In this document: in pieces, positions 32,237 to 41,013 of the stretch
How positions within the stretch are numbered: the stretch's first letter is position 1
Layout: each line of letters begins with the position of its first letter
Assembly (NCBI GenBank): GCA_030524435.1
Contig: JAUNGS010000005.1
Coordinates: 4,920-67,615 of the forward strand
Reading direction: 5' to 3'
Origin: Eubacterium sp.
GTDB taxonomy: Bacteria > Bacillota > Clostridia > Eubacteriales > Eubacteriaceae
Length of the DNA stretch: 62,696 nt
Notes under the pieces: model-generated
The model's input: only the letters and a program-made list of their open reading frames with translations
What the model was told of the DNA's origin: nothing
Database searches by the model: none
Made by a program: the position numbers and the translations under genes

Positions 32237-32791
32237 ATGAAGAAACAAGCATTTGACAAATTTCAAATCATTCCCTCTATCCGTCGTCTCAACGACCTGG
32301 AGGTGGCCCTGGCCAGCAAGCGGCAAATCGTACTGCTGACGGAGGCCAATATCGCCAATTTGCAGTCCCTGGTTGAAATGGTCCACGCCAAGCAGAAAAA
32401 AGCCTGGGTTAATCTAGAGCTTTTGGGCGGCTTTGGCCGAGATCAGGTGGGAATGAAGCTTTTGAAAAACTACTACCACGTCGACGGCGTCATGTCCACG
32501 GACAGTGCAAAGCTTGGCATGGCCAAGCGCTGCAGCCTCGTCACGGTACAGCGCTTCCTCATCGCCGATTCCCGGGGCTACGATACCAGTTTGCGTATTC
32601 TGGAGTCCACCAGGGTCGACGCCGCAGAAATTTTGCCGGCGGCCACGGCCATGGATATTTTTGAGGATCTCCGGCGGGTGACGGATATTCCGCTTTTGGC
32701 CGGCGGCTTTATCCAGGATGCCGAGGCCATAGCAAAGCTCAGGGAGCTGGGCTACAACGGCATCACCATCAGCAAAAAGGCCTTCTGGTAG
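32237..32791 (+). CDS. glpP: Glycerol uptake operon antiterminator
   Basis: The 184-residue protein matches the GlpP family, a TIM-barrel-like fold with PSIRRLNDLE, VMSTDSAKLGMAKR, RVDAAEILPAATAM and PLLAGGFI. GlpP binds glycerol-3-phosphate and then stops early termination in the leader of glycerol genes. The ATG at 32237 is preferred to the in-frame TTG at 32225. A long terminator-like hairpin lies 45 bases after its stop and before the FGGY kinase gene, which is the natural target. It is separate from glpK, which has its own promoter. Confidence 0.9.
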   Translation: MKKQAFDKFQIIPSIRRLNDLEVALASKRQIVLLTEANIANLQSLVEMVHAKQKKAWVNLELLGGFGRDQVGMKLLKNYYHVDGVMSTDSAKLGMAKRCSLVTVQRFLIADSRGYDTSLRILESTRVDAAEILPAATAMDIFEDLRRVTDIPLLAGGFIQDAEAIAKLRELGYNGITISKKAFW

Positions 32792-32836
32792 ATCAATCAC
32801 AACAAAATACACACCGCACGGATGGTTTTTGGTGAG

Positions 32837-32900
32837 TCCTGCACAACAAGCGCACAGATACAAGGGGTATCTCTGTGGGTTTGTTGCGCAGGATTTTTTT
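32837..32900 (+). promoter_or_regulatory. Leader terminator hairpin, candidate GlpP antitermination target
   Basis: A long imperfect stem runs from TCCTGC-CAACAA (from 32837) to TGTTG-GCAGGA (to 32893), with an upper stem CACAGA / TCTGTG, and seven T follow. It is a strong intrinsic terminator that sits between glpP and the FGGY kinase gene at 32986. GlpP systems act on just such leader terminators. No separate promoter was clear between it and the kinase gene, so transcripts would have to read through it. Confidence 0.65.
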
Positions 32901-32985
32901 ATTGCAGCGCAAACAAAAGGGGTAATAAATCTGCCGGCATCCCGCCGACGGATTTAAATAAAACACGAAAGGGGTTTTAAACACT

Positions 32986-34485
32986 ATGGGGAAATATTTG
33001 ATTGGTCTTGACAACGGGGGAACATTGACAAAAGCTGCAATTTACGATTTGTCCGGCAAGGAGATTGCCGTGGCCAGCCGGAAGACGGAGATGTATCAGC
33101 CGGCGCCGGGCTTTACGGAGCGGGACTGTGACGAGATGTGGGCCGCCAACGTCGGCGCCATCCGAGGGGTGCTGGAGCAGTCCGGCATCTCCGGGGAGGA
33201 GGTCATCGGCATTGCGGCCACGGGCCACGGCAACGGCATGTACCTCATGGGCTACGACGGCAAGCCCAGCTACAACGGGATGATTTCCACCGACTCCCGG
33301 GGCAAGCAGTACGCCATCCAGTGGATGAAGGACGGCACCTTCGAGAAGATTTTGCCGAAGACTATGCAGTCGGTCTGGGCGGGACAGCCCACCACCCTGC
33401 TGCGCTGGTTCATCGACAACAAGCCCGAGGTTTTGGAGAATACCCAGTGGATTTTCATGTGCAAGGATTTCATCCGCTACCGCTTAACCGGCGAGGCCTA
33501 CGGGGAAATCGCCGACATGTCCGGCTCCTGCCTGATGAACGTCAGGGACGTCTGCTATGACAAGGAGCTTCTGGCGGATATGGGCCTCGAGGGCATCTAC
33601 GACAAGCTGCCGCCTTTGAAGTACTCCGGCGAAATCTGCGGCTACATCACCGAGGAGGTGGCGGGGCTGACAGGCCTTAAGGCCGGGACGCCGGTGGCCG
33701 GAGGCTGCATGGACATCCACGCCTCGGCTATGGCCGTGGGCATCACCGACGAGGAAAAGATGTGCGTGGTGGCCGGAACCTGGAGCATCAACGAATACAT
33801 CAGCAAGAAGCCGGTGGTGGACAAGGATCTGTTCATGACCTCCATCTACACCATGCCGGGCTACTGGATGATTCTGGAGGGCAGTCCCACTTCGGCCAGC
33901 AACCTGGAATGGTTTTTGAAGGAGGTCCTCAAGGACGTCAACCTCCAGGGCAAGGACATCTACGAGTACTCCAACTCCTGTGTGGACGGCATCGGCGATC
34001 AGGATTGCGGTGTGGTATTTCTGCCCTTCCTCTTCGGCAGCAACGTTAACATCAACGCCCGGGGCGCCTTTGTGGGACTTCAGTCCTGGCACACCAGAGA
34101 GAACATGCTGCGGGCCGTCTACGAGGGCATCGTATTCTGTCACAAATACCACATCGAAAAGCTGCTGAAGTACAGAGATCAGCCCAAGATGATCCGCATG
34201 GCCGGCGGCGTGGCCAAGTCCAAGATCTGGGTTCAGATGTTTGCGGACATCCTCCAGGTGCCCATCGAGGTGGCCAGAAGCCAGGAGCTGGGAGCATTAG
34301 GCTGTGCCATCTGCGCAGGGATTGCCACCGGCGCCTTCGATTCCTTCCAGGAAGCCTCGGAGTCCATGGTGGACATCATGTACACCGCCCAGCCGGACAC
34401 CTCCAAGTTTGCGGAATACGATAAAAAATACGCCCGCTACAAGAAGGTCATCGAAGCCTTGGACGGCATCTGGGACGAATATTAA
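32986..34485 (+). CDS. FGGY family carbohydrate kinase (xylulokinase-like)
   Basis: The 499-residue kinase has the N-terminal phosphate motif LIGLDNGGTLTKAAIYD, GIAATGHGNGMYL near residue 80 with the likely catalytic Asp region after it, CMDIHASAMAVG near 242 and the second FGGY motif RMAGGVAKSKIWVQMFADI near 405. It is most like L-xylulose/xylulose kinases and not like GlpK. The substrate could be a ketose or a polyol. It begins the downstream group after the GlpP-type leader, followed by an SDR, two flavoproteins and an aldolase, which suggests a sugar alcohol pathway. Confidence 0.88.
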   Translation: MGKYLIGLDNGGTLTKAAIYDLSGKEIAVASRKTEMYQPAPGFTERDCDEMWAANVGAIRGVLEQSGISGEEVIGIAATGHGNGMYLMGYDGKPSYNGMISTDSRGKQYAIQWMKDGTFEKILPKTMQSVWAGQPTTLLRWFIDNKPEVLENTQWIFMCKDFIRYRLTGEAYGEIADMSGSCLMNVRDVCYDKELLADMGLEGIYDKLPPLKYSGEICGYITEEVAGLTGLKAGTPVAGGCMDIHASAMAVGITDEEKMCVVAGTWSINEYISKKPVVDKDLFMTSIYTMPGYWMILEGSPTSASNLEWFLKEVLKDVNLQGKDIYEYSNSCVDGIGDQDCGVVFLPFLFGSNVNINARGAFVGLQSWHTRENMLRAVYEGIVFCHKYHIEKLLKYRDQPKMIRMAGGVAKSKIWVQMFADILQVPIEVARSQELGALGCAICAGIATGAFDSFQEASESMVDIMYTAQPDTSKFAEYDKKYARYKKVIEALDGIWDEY

Positions 34486-34528
34486 GAATTGCGGTTTACC
34501 AGCCAGATTGCAGTTTAGAATTTTAGGG

Positions 34529-34560
34529 ATCACCGGGGGGCTTTCCCTCCGGTGATTTAA
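34529..34560 (+). terminator. Weak hairpin between the kinase and SDR genes
   Basis: ATCACCGG-GGGG pairs with CCCT-CCGGTGAT and TTTAAAA follows. It may only partly stop transcription, or protect the kinase mRNA end. Confidence 0.5.
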
Positions 34561-34637
34561 AAGTCAATGCTGCTATGGAAGTCATCGTCTTTTAAAAACC
34601 GGACGGTTACTTCGATAACAGCAGGAAGGAGCATACA

Positions 34638-35396
34638 ATGGATTTAAAACTCAAAGGAAAAAATGCGGTGATCACCGGCGCCTCCCGGGGCGTGGGCAGA
34701 GCCATCGCCCTGGGGTTGGCCCGTGAGGGCGTCAATGTGGCTGTCTGTGCCAGCCATCTCGGTGAGACCATCGAGGCGGTGGCCCAGGCGGCCAGGGACT
34801 GCGGCGTCAGGGCTGTGGCCCTGGCGGCGGATATGGGAGACAGCGCCCAGGTCCTGCGGCTGATGGATGAGGCCAAGACCTTTTTAGGCACCCTGGACAT
34901 CCTGGTCAACAATGCCGGCATCTGGCTCCAGGGATGGTGTCAGGATATTCCCCTGGAGGACTGGGAGCGCTCCATGGACGTCAACCTGACGGGCCCATTT
35001 TTGACCTCCCAGTACTTCGCCAAGGCGAACTTAGAGGCAGGGCGTCCCGGGAAGATCATCAATATCAACTCCCAGGCGGCCTTCAACGGCTCCACCACCG
35101 GCCACGCCCACTACGCGGCCAGCAAGGCCGGCATGACAGCCATGACCATCTCCATGGCCAGGGAATTATCCCCCAAGGGCATCACCGTCAACGGCGTGGC
35201 CCTGGGTATTGTGGAGACGGACATGACAAAGCAGGCCATCGCCGACAAGCCGGGCTATTACGAGGGCCGAATTCCCATCGGCCGGGTGGCCAAGCCCGAG
35301 GACGTGGCCAACATCGTCGTGTTTTTGGCCTCGGAGCCCGCGGGCTATCTGACGGGAACCACCATCGACGCCACCGGCGGCATGCTGATGCGCTAA
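34638..35396 (+). CDS. SDR family oxidoreductase
   Basis: The 252-residue classical short-chain dehydrogenase has the coenzyme motif TGASRGVG near residues 13-20, NNAG near 91, and the active site with Ser in NINSQAAFNG and YAASK near residue 158. It ends with the usual ATGGMLM. It most likely oxidises an alcohol group of a sugar or polyol with NAD(P). It lies between the FGGY kinase and the GlpA-like gene, with 29 bases to the latter, so it is part of the same catabolic set. The substrate is unknown. Confidence 0.88.
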   Translation: MDLKLKGKNAVITGASRGVGRAIALGLAREGVNVAVCASHLGETIEAVAQAARDCGVRAVALAADMGDSAQVLRLMDEAKTFLGTLDILVNNAGIWLQGWCQDIPLEDWERSMDVNLTGPFLTSQYFAKANLEAGRPGKIININSQAAFNGSTTGHAHYAASKAGMTAMTISMARELSPKGITVNGVALGIVETDMTKQAIADKPGYYEGRIPIGRVAKPEDVANIVVFLASEPAGYLTGTTIDATGGMLMR

Positions 35397-35425
35397 ACTT
35401 ATGAGAGAAAAGAAGGAGATAAACA

Positions 35426-36874
35426 ATGCAGAATTATGACGTGATTATTATTGGCGGCGGGATTACCGGCACCGGTATTGCCCACGAGCTGGCAAAATAC
35501 GATATTAAAACCGCGCTGCTGGAGCGGGGCACCGACGTGGGCATCGGCGCCACCAAGGGCAACGGCGGCGTTGTCCACCCGGGCTACGACCCCCATCCGG
35601 GAACTCTGAAGGCAAAATTAAACCCCGTGGGGGCCAGAATGTATCCCCAGCTGGCCAAGGATTTGGACTTTGGCATCCGCCACACCGGCACCCTGGTTGT
35701 GGCCTACTCCGACAGAGATTTGCTGAAGGTGGACGAGCTTCTGGACAACGCCCGGGTCAACGGCGTCGCCCAGGTTGAGAAGATCAATGTCGAGCAGCTC
35801 AGAAACAGAGAGCCCCACATCAATCCCCAGGCCCTGGGAGCCCTTTTAGCCCACACCACCACCATGATCGATCCCTTTGAGGTGGCCATCGCCTTTGCGG
35901 AAAACGCCAAGGACAACGGCACCGACATCTTGACGGGTCAGGAGGTTGTAGGGATCACCAAGGACGAGGACGGTCTCTTTACCGTCACCACCAAGGCAGA
36001 CAGCTTCAGAACCCGCTACGTGGTGGACGCCGCCGGGGTTCACGCCGACGATGTGGCGGCCATGGCAGGCATCCACGAGTACAAGGTCCAGGGACGTCAC
36101 GGCAATATCTGTGTTTTGGACAAGGAGCTGGACACTCCCATCAGTACGGTTATGTTCCCCTGTCCGGGCCCGGACACCAAGGGGCTGGCCTTAATCCCCA
36201 CGGTCTCCGGCAACACCTTAATCGGCTCCACCGCCACCATGCGGGAGGACAAGGAGGATGTGACCAACGACGCCGAGGGCATCGCCGAGCTCATCGAGGG
36301 TGCCAGACATCTGGTGCCGAAGATCAACGTTGGAAAAATCATCCGCACCTTTGCGGGGCAGCGCCCCGTGGCTCTGGACAACGGCAACGACTTCTACATT
36401 GCCGAGTCAGAAACGCTGCCGGGCTTCATCCACGCCGCAGGCATCCAGTCGCCGGGGGCAGCTTCTTCGCCGGCCATCGCCGAGTACGTCAGAGATCTTC
36501 TGGCCAATGCGGGCTTAGAGCTCAAGGATCGCCCGGGCTACAACCCCTACAGACAGAGAAAGCCGGACTTCAGCGAGCTTTCCGCCGAGGAGCAGGACGC
36601 CTTGATCAAGACGAATCCCGCCTACGGCAGAATTGTCTGCCGCTGTGAAACCGTCACCGAGGGCGAGATCGTAGACGCCATCAGAGAAGGCGTCGGCGCC
36701 CACACCGTGGAGGCGGTGAAGCGCAGAACCAGGGCGGGTATGGGCCGCTGCCAGAGCGGCTTCTGCCAGTACAAGGTCATGCAGATTCTGGCCAGAGAGC
36801 TGGGCATTCCCGAGGAGGAAGTGCGGTTTGAGGAAGCGGACGGCAAGGTGCTTTTTGGACGACTGAAAGGTTAA
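35426..36874 (+). CDS. GlpA-like FAD-dependent dehydrogenase with C-terminal [2Fe-2S] domain
   Basis: The 482-residue flavoprotein has the FAD motif DVIIIGGGITGTGIAHEL near the start and a DAO fold like glycerol-3-phosphate dehydrogenase. Residues from about 400 form a BFD-like domain with four Cys: CRC near 410 and CQSGFC near 447. This matches the anaerobic GlpA type, which oxidises glycerol-3-phosphate to DHAP. It stands first in a tight group with a second flavoprotein (11 bases on) and a Cys-rich protein. Because the cluster carries another kinase and an SDR, the phosphorylated substrate might be different from glycerol-3-phosphate. Confidence 0.88.
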   Translation: MQNYDVIIIGGGITGTGIAHELAKYDIKTALLERGTDVGIGATKGNGGVVHPGYDPHPGTLKAKLNPVGARMYPQLAKDLDFGIRHTGTLVVAYSDRDLLKVDELLDNARVNGVAQVEKINVEQLRNREPHINPQALGALLAHTTTMIDPFEVAIAFAENAKDNGTDILTGQEVVGITKDEDGLFTVTTKADSFRTRYVVDAAGVHADDVAAMAGIHEYKVQGRHGNICVLDKELDTPISTVMFPCPGPDTKGLALIPTVSGNTLIGSTATMREDKEDVTNDAEGIAELIEGARHLVPKINVGKIIRTFAGQRPVALDNGNDFYIAESETLPGFIHAAGIQSPGAASSPAIAEYVRDLLANAGLELKDRPGYNPYRQRKPDFSELSAEEQDALIKTNPAYGRIVCRCETVTEGEIVDAIREGVGAHTVEAVKRRTRAGMGRCQSGFCQYKVMQILARELGIPEEEVRFEEADGKVLFGRLKG

Positions 36875-36885
36875 GGTGAGGGAGA

Positions 36886-38142
36886 ATGAAGGTTTTAGAA
36901 TACGATGTAGTCATTATCGGCGGCGGCCCGGCGGGGCTGGGCGCTGCAGTTGAGGCGAAAAAGAAGGGCGCCAGCGTGGCGGTGCTGGAGAGAAACGACG
37001 AGCTGGGGGGGATCTTAAATCAGTGTATCCACAGCGGCTTCGGTCTCCAGTATTTTAAAGAGGAGCTGACGGGCCCCGAATACGCGGAGCTGTTCATCGA
37101 CAAGGCCCAGGAGGCCGGCGTGGACTGCTTTTTAAAGACCATGGTTTTGGATATCACCGCCGAGCGTCAGGTGACGGCCATCAATGAGGAGGGCACCCTG
37201 ATTTTCAAGGCCGGCGCCGTGGTTCTGGCCATGGGCTGCAGAGAGCGCACCCGGGGCGCCATCAAGATTCCCGGCAGCCGTCCGGCGGGGGTATTTACCG
37301 CAGGTCTGGCCCAGCGCTACGTCAATATGGAAAACTTTAAGCCCGGCAACAAGGTTGTGATTCTGGGCTCCGGCGACATCGGCCTCATCATGGCCCGCCG
37401 ACTGACCCTGGAGGGCATCGAGGTGGCCGGCGTCTACGAGCTCATGCCCTATCCCAACGGTCTCTACAGAAATATCAAGAATTGTCTCGACGACTTTGGC
37501 ATTCCGCTGCACCTCTCCACCACAGTGACGAGGATCAACGGCCACGACCGGGTGGAATCCATCGAGGTCACCCAGGTGGATGAAAACCTGCAGCCCATCG
37601 CGGGGACGGAAGAGGTCATCCCCTGTGACACCCTGCTGTTGTCCATCGGCCTGATTCCCGAAAACGAGCTGTCCAAGAAGGCTGGGGTTGCGCTGAATCC
37701 CATCACCAACGGACCTCTGGTGGACGGCACCCTGGAGACCAGCGTTCCCGGCATCTTTGCCTGCGGCAACGTTCTCCACGTCCACGATTTGGTGGACAAC
37801 GTCACGATGGAGGCCGAGGAGGCAGGGGCCAACGCTGCGGATTACGCCAAGGGCCAGCGGGAAGCGGCCGGCAAAACTGTTGCCGTGAAGCCCCAGGCGC
37901 CGGTGCGCTACACCGTGCCCTCGAAAATCGCCGTGGATCAGGAGGCGGCGGTCATCGTCAAATTCAGGGTGGGCAGCCCCATTGAAAACGCCAAAACGGT
38001 CATCACCAGCGGAGACACCCTGGTTTTTGAGTCCAGAAAGGCGAAAAAATACCTGCCCAGTATCATGGAAGAAGTTAAGCTGACGGCGGCGCACCTTGAA
38101 GATGTCACCGAGCCGCTGGTCGTCACAGTGAAGGAGGTTTAA
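36886..38142 (+). CDS. NAD(P)/FAD-dependent oxidoreductase, partner of the GlpA-like protein
   Basis: The 418-residue flavoprotein has an FAD motif VVIIGGGPAGLGAAVEA near residues 8-24 and a second Rossmann motif VVILGSGDIGLIMARR near 157 for NAD(P). It also has the ATG-like MGCRERTRG stretch and the late GIFACGNVLHVHDLVDNV. It is not an active-site disulfide enzyme. In Clostridia it forms a module with GlpA-type proteins and DUF1667 proteins and probably passes electrons to NAD or another carrier. The next gene begins two bases after its stop. Confidence 0.88.
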   Translation: MKVLEYDVVIIGGGPAGLGAAVEAKKKGASVAVLERNDELGGILNQCIHSGFGLQYFKEELTGPEYAELFIDKAQEAGVDCFLKTMVLDITAERQVTAINEEGTLIFKAGAVVLAMGCRERTRGAIKIPGSRPAGVFTAGLAQRYVNMENFKPGNKVVILGSGDIGLIMARRLTLEGIEVAGVYELMPYPNGLYRNIKNCLDDFGIPLHLSTTVTRINGHDRVESIEVTQVDENLQPIAGTEEVIPCDTLLLSIGLIPENELSKKAGVALNPITNGPLVDGTLETSVPGIFACGNVLHVHDLVDNVTMEAEEAGANAADYAKGQREAAGKTVAVKPQAPVRYTVPSKIAVDQEAAVIVKFRVGSPIENAKTVITSGDTLVFESRKAKKYLPSIMEEVKLTAAHLEDVTEPLVVTVKEV

Positions 38143-38144
38143 GG

Positions 38145-38513
38145 ATGAAGGAAGTAACAATGTGCTGCACCACCTGCCCTTCCGGCTGTGCGCTGGTGGT
38201 CACCGTAGATGATAATAATAAGGTTGTGAAGGTTGAGGGCAACACCTGCAAGCGCGGCATTAAATTTGCCGAGAAGGAGCTGGTGGCGCCGGAGAGAATG
38301 CTGACCAGCACGGTGCTGATTCGCCTTGGCGGCAAAGAGCATCTGGTACCGGTCAAATCCAGGGAGCCCATGCCCAGGGAAAAAATGATGGCGGCCATGG
38401 AATCCATCAAGGCGGCAGAGCTCAAGCATCCCGTGAAGATGGGCGAGGTCATCATCCCCGACGTGGCGGGCTGCGGCGTGGATATTGTGGCCTGCAAGAC
38501 CGTGAGAGGTTAG
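38145..38513 (+). CDS. DUF1667 family Cys-rich protein, third subunit of the GlpA-like module
   Basis: The 122-residue protein begins with a cluster of Cys (CCTTCPSGC near residues 7-15) and a further Cys at NTCKRG near 41, like the Fe4S4 motif of molybdopterin oxidoreductases. It belongs to DUF1667, whose genes nearly always follow a GlpA-like and a second flavoprotein gene. It probably holds an iron-sulphur cluster in the electron path, which is inference. It is two bases after the flavoprotein gene and five before the aldolase gene. Confidence 0.85.
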   Translation: MKEVTMCCTTCPSGCALVVTVDDNNKVVKVEGNTCKRGIKFAEKELVAPERMLTSTVLIRLGGKEHLVPVKSREPMPREKMMAAMESIKAAELKHPVKMGEVIIPDVAGCGVDIVACKTVRG

Positions 38514-38517
38514 GGCG

Positions 38518-39390
38518 ATGCTGGTTACTTTAAATGAAGTCTTAAAAGAGGCCTATGAACAGAAATGGGCTGTGGGAGCCTTTAACACCGTCAATTTAAG
38601 CAGTATCCGGGCGGTCATCGACGCCGCCGAGGCGCTGAAGCAGCCGGTGATCCTCCAGCACGCCCAGATCCACGAGGCCATCGCGCCCCTTGCCGTCATC
38701 GGGCCGGTGATGCTGGAGATGGCTAAAAAAGCCGAGGTGCCGGTGTGCGTTCACCTGGACCACGGTGAGGATATCGACTATCTGCTTCAGGCCATGGAGA
38801 TGGGCTTTACCTCGGTGATGTACGACGGCTCCAAGCTGGATTACGACGAGAACGTGGCCAACACCAGGGTTGTGACAGAGGCGGCGGCGCCCCTCGGGGT
38901 TTCCGTGGAGGCGGAGCTGGGCCGGGTGCTGCGCCCCGAGGGCGGCGGTGAGCCGGATCCCCAGGAGGAGACCCTGGCCCCCGAGGATATGTACACCCGC
39001 CCCGACGAGGCCGCAGCCTTTGCGGCCGCCACCGGCGTGGACGCCCTGGCCATCGCCTTCGGCACGGCCCACGGCGTCTACACCGCAGAGCCCAAGCTGG
39101 ATTTCGACAGAATCGCCCAGATCAGGCAGGCCGTCAAGCTGCCCCTGGTGATGCACGGCGGCTCCGGCGTCGGCGACGAGGATTTCAAAAAAGCCATTGC
39201 GGCTGGGATCACCAAGGTCAACTACTTTACCTATATGTCCATGGCCGGCGGCCAGGCCGTCAGGGATTTTATCTCAGCCAATGCGCATCGGGAGGATATT
39301 CGCTTCGATGAGATGGCGGAGGTGGCCCGGGCGGCCATGGAGGATCACGTGAAGCATGCCATCGGCATTTTCATGAAGTCTTCCTTATAA
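38518..39390 (+). CDS. Class II ketose-bisphosphate aldolase family protein
   Basis: The 290-residue enzyme has the zinc ligands in VHLDHG near residue 81, FGTAHG near 180 and VMHGGSG near 206, and the phosphate-binding GITKVNYFTYM. Class II aldolases of this fold cleave fructose-, tagatose- or related ketose (bis)phosphates to DHAP and an aldehyde. It ends the group that starts with the FGGY kinase and gives the DHAP-forming step if the kinase makes a ketose-1-phosphate. Whether it is a general FbaA or a dedicated aldolase cannot be told. A terminator follows. Confidence 0.88.
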   Translation: MLVTLNEVLKEAYEQKWAVGAFNTVNLSSIRAVIDAAEALKQPVILQHAQIHEAIAPLAVIGPVMLEMAKKAEVPVCVHLDHGEDIDYLLQAMEMGFTSVMYDGSKLDYDENVANTRVVTEAAAPLGVSVEAELGRVLRPEGGGEPDPQEETLAPEDMYTRPDEAAAFAAATGVDALAIAFGTAHGVYTAEPKLDFDRIAQIRQAVKLPLVMHGGSGVGDEDFKKAIAAGITKVNYFTYMSMAGGQAVRDFISANAHREDIRFDEMAEVARAAMEDHVKHAIGIFMKSSL

Positions 39391-39428
39391 TATACGACAG
39401 ACAGAATCACATAGATAGAATAACCCCG

Positions 39429-39470
39429 AAAATCACCGTGGCGACTCCCCGTTGGCCACGGTGATTTTTT
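39429..39470 (+). terminator. Terminator of the polyol gene group
   Basis: A 14-base stem (AAAATCACCGTGGC with its complement) is followed by six T. Confidence 0.9.
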
Positions 39471-39517
39471 GTGTTCCCAGAGCCTTCAAAGGGGCTTAAA
39501 GCGGTAAAATCTTTCCC

Positions 39518-39546
39518 TTGACCCCGTTCTTTTGACATGCTACTAT
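39518..39546 (+). promoter_or_regulatory. Promoter of the CoA-transferase gene
   Basis: TTGACC (39518-39523) and TACTAT (39541-39546) are 17 bases apart, about 50 bases before the ATG at 39595. Confidence 0.6.
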
Positions 39547-39594
39547 TTATATATTAGAGCTATTGATTTAGCAGGAAAAACACGGGAGGAATTT

Positions 39595-40941
39595 ATGAGT
39601 TTTATCAAAGAATATGCAGATAAATTGGTCACCGCCGAGGAGGCGGTTAAGGTCGTTAAATCCGGCGACTGGCTGGACTACGGCTGGTGCTCCGCCACCA
39701 TCAGAGCCCTGGACAAGGCCCTGGCAGCCCGGATGGATGAGCTGACGGATTTAAAGATCCGCGGCGGCATCCTGATGTGGGAGCCGGAGATTTTCAAAAT
39801 TGAAAATCCCGCCGATCACTTCGTGTGGAACTCCTGGCACATGGGCGGCATCGAGCGCAAGGCCATCGCCAAGGGCTTCGTGTTCTACACCCCCATTCGC
39901 TATTCAGAAATGCCGAGGTACTACCGCGACTACACCCAGGGCATCAACGTGGCCATGTTCCAGGTGGCTCCCATGGACGAGCACGGCTTCTTCAACTTTG
40001 GCCCCAATGCCTCCCACATGATGGCCGTGTGCGAGCGGGCCGACAAGATCATCGTCGAGGTCAACAAGAACATGCCCCGCTGTCTCGGCGGCTTCGAGGA
40101 AGCCATCCACATCTCCAAGGTGGACATGATCGTCGAGGGTGAAAATCCGAAGATGGCCGAGCTGGGCGCCGGCGGCCCCGCCACCGACGTCGACAAAAAG
40201 GTTGCCGAGCTCATCGTCGAGGAAATTCCCAATGGCGCCTGCCTCCAGCTGGGCATCGGCGGCATGCCCAACGCCGTGGGCTCCCTGATCGCCGAATCCG
40301 ATCTCAAGGACCTGGGGGTTCACACCGAAATGTACGTCGACGCCTTTGTGGATATCGCCAAGGCCGGCAAGATCAACGGTGCCAAAAAGAACATCGACCG
40401 CTTCAGACAGGCCTACGCCTTCGGCGCCGGCACCCAGAAGCTCTACGATTATATCAATGACAATCCGGAATGCATGAGCGCGCCGGTGGACTACACCAAC
40501 GACGTCAGAGTCATCTCCCAGATCGACAACTTCATGTCCATCAACAACGCCGTGGACATTGACCTCTTTGGCCAGGTCAGCTCCGAGACCTCGGGCATCA
40601 AGCACATCAGCGGCGCCGGCGGTCAGCTGGACTTCGTGCTGGGGGCCTACCTGTCCAAGGGCGGCAAGAGCTTCATCTGCTGCTCCTCCACCTTCACCAC
40701 CCGAGACGGCGAAATGAAATCCAGAATTCTGCCCACCCTGCACCCGGGCTCCATCGTCACCGACACCCGGGCCAACATCCACTACCTGGTTACAGAATTC
40801 GGCAAGGTCAACCTCAAGGGCCTGTCCACCTGGGAAAAATGTGAGGCCATCATCTCTGTAGCCCACCCCGATTTCAGAGAGGACCTCATCGCTGAGGCCG
40901 AAAAAATGCACATCTGGAGAAGAACCAACCGCATTGGCTAA
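39595..40941 (+). CDS. Butyryl-CoA:acetate CoA-transferase family protein
   Basis: The 448-residue protein is a member of the acetyl-CoA hydrolase/transferase family. It has [13 protein letters not shown] near residue 215, [12 protein letters not shown] near 241 with the likely catalytic Glu, and the signature [18 protein letters not shown] near 342. This set is typical of butyryl-CoA:acetate (or 4-hydroxybutyrate) CoA-transferases that make butyrate and regain acetyl-CoA. The ATG at 39595 has GGAGG five bases upstream; a longer frame from 39532 overlaps the promoter. It is a lone gene with its own terminator. The acyl preference is inferred. Confidence 0.86.
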   Translation: MSFIKEYADKLVTAEEAVKVVKSGDWLDYGWCSATIRALDKALAARMDELTDLKIRGGILMWEPEIFKIENPADHFVWNSWHMGGIERKAIAKGFVFYTPIRYSEMPRYYRDYTQGINVAMFQVAPMDEHGFFNFGPNASHMMAVCERADKIIVEVNKNMPRCLGGFEEAIHISKVDMIVEGENPKMAELGAGGPATDVDKKVAELIVEEIPNGACLQLGIGGMPNAVGSLIAESDLKDLGVHTEMYVDAFVDIAKAGKINGAKKNIDRFRQAYAFGAGTQKLYDYINDNPECMSAPVDYTNDVRVISQIDNFMSINNAVDIDLFGQVSSETSGIKHISGAGGQLDFVLGAYLSKGGKSFICCSSTFTTRDGEMKSRILPTLHPGSIVTDTRANIHYLVTEFGKVNLKGLSTWEKCEAIISVAHPDFREDLIAEAEKMHIWRRTNRIG

Positions 40942-40954
40942 GGGCTTTTCCATA

Positions 40955-40997
40955 TAAAAAATCCCGCGCTGCCTGCAAGGCAGTACGGGATTTTTTT
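40955..40997 (+). terminator. Terminator of the CoA-transferase gene
   Basis: AAAATCCCG..CTGCCT pairs with AGGCAG..CGGGATTTT and T follow. It lies between convergent genes and, having A-runs on the left, may act in both directions. Confidence 0.88.
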
Positions 40998-41013
40998 ATG
41001 ACCTTATTTAGGC

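Noticed and set aside
37132..38160. Minus-strand open frame of 342 codons
   Set aside because: It is antisense to the flavoprotein gene and lacks any recognisable domain.
39904..40953. Minus-strand open frame of 349 codons
   Set aside because: It is the shadow of the CoA-transferase gene, with Val/Gly/His/Asp-rich sequence and no family pattern.
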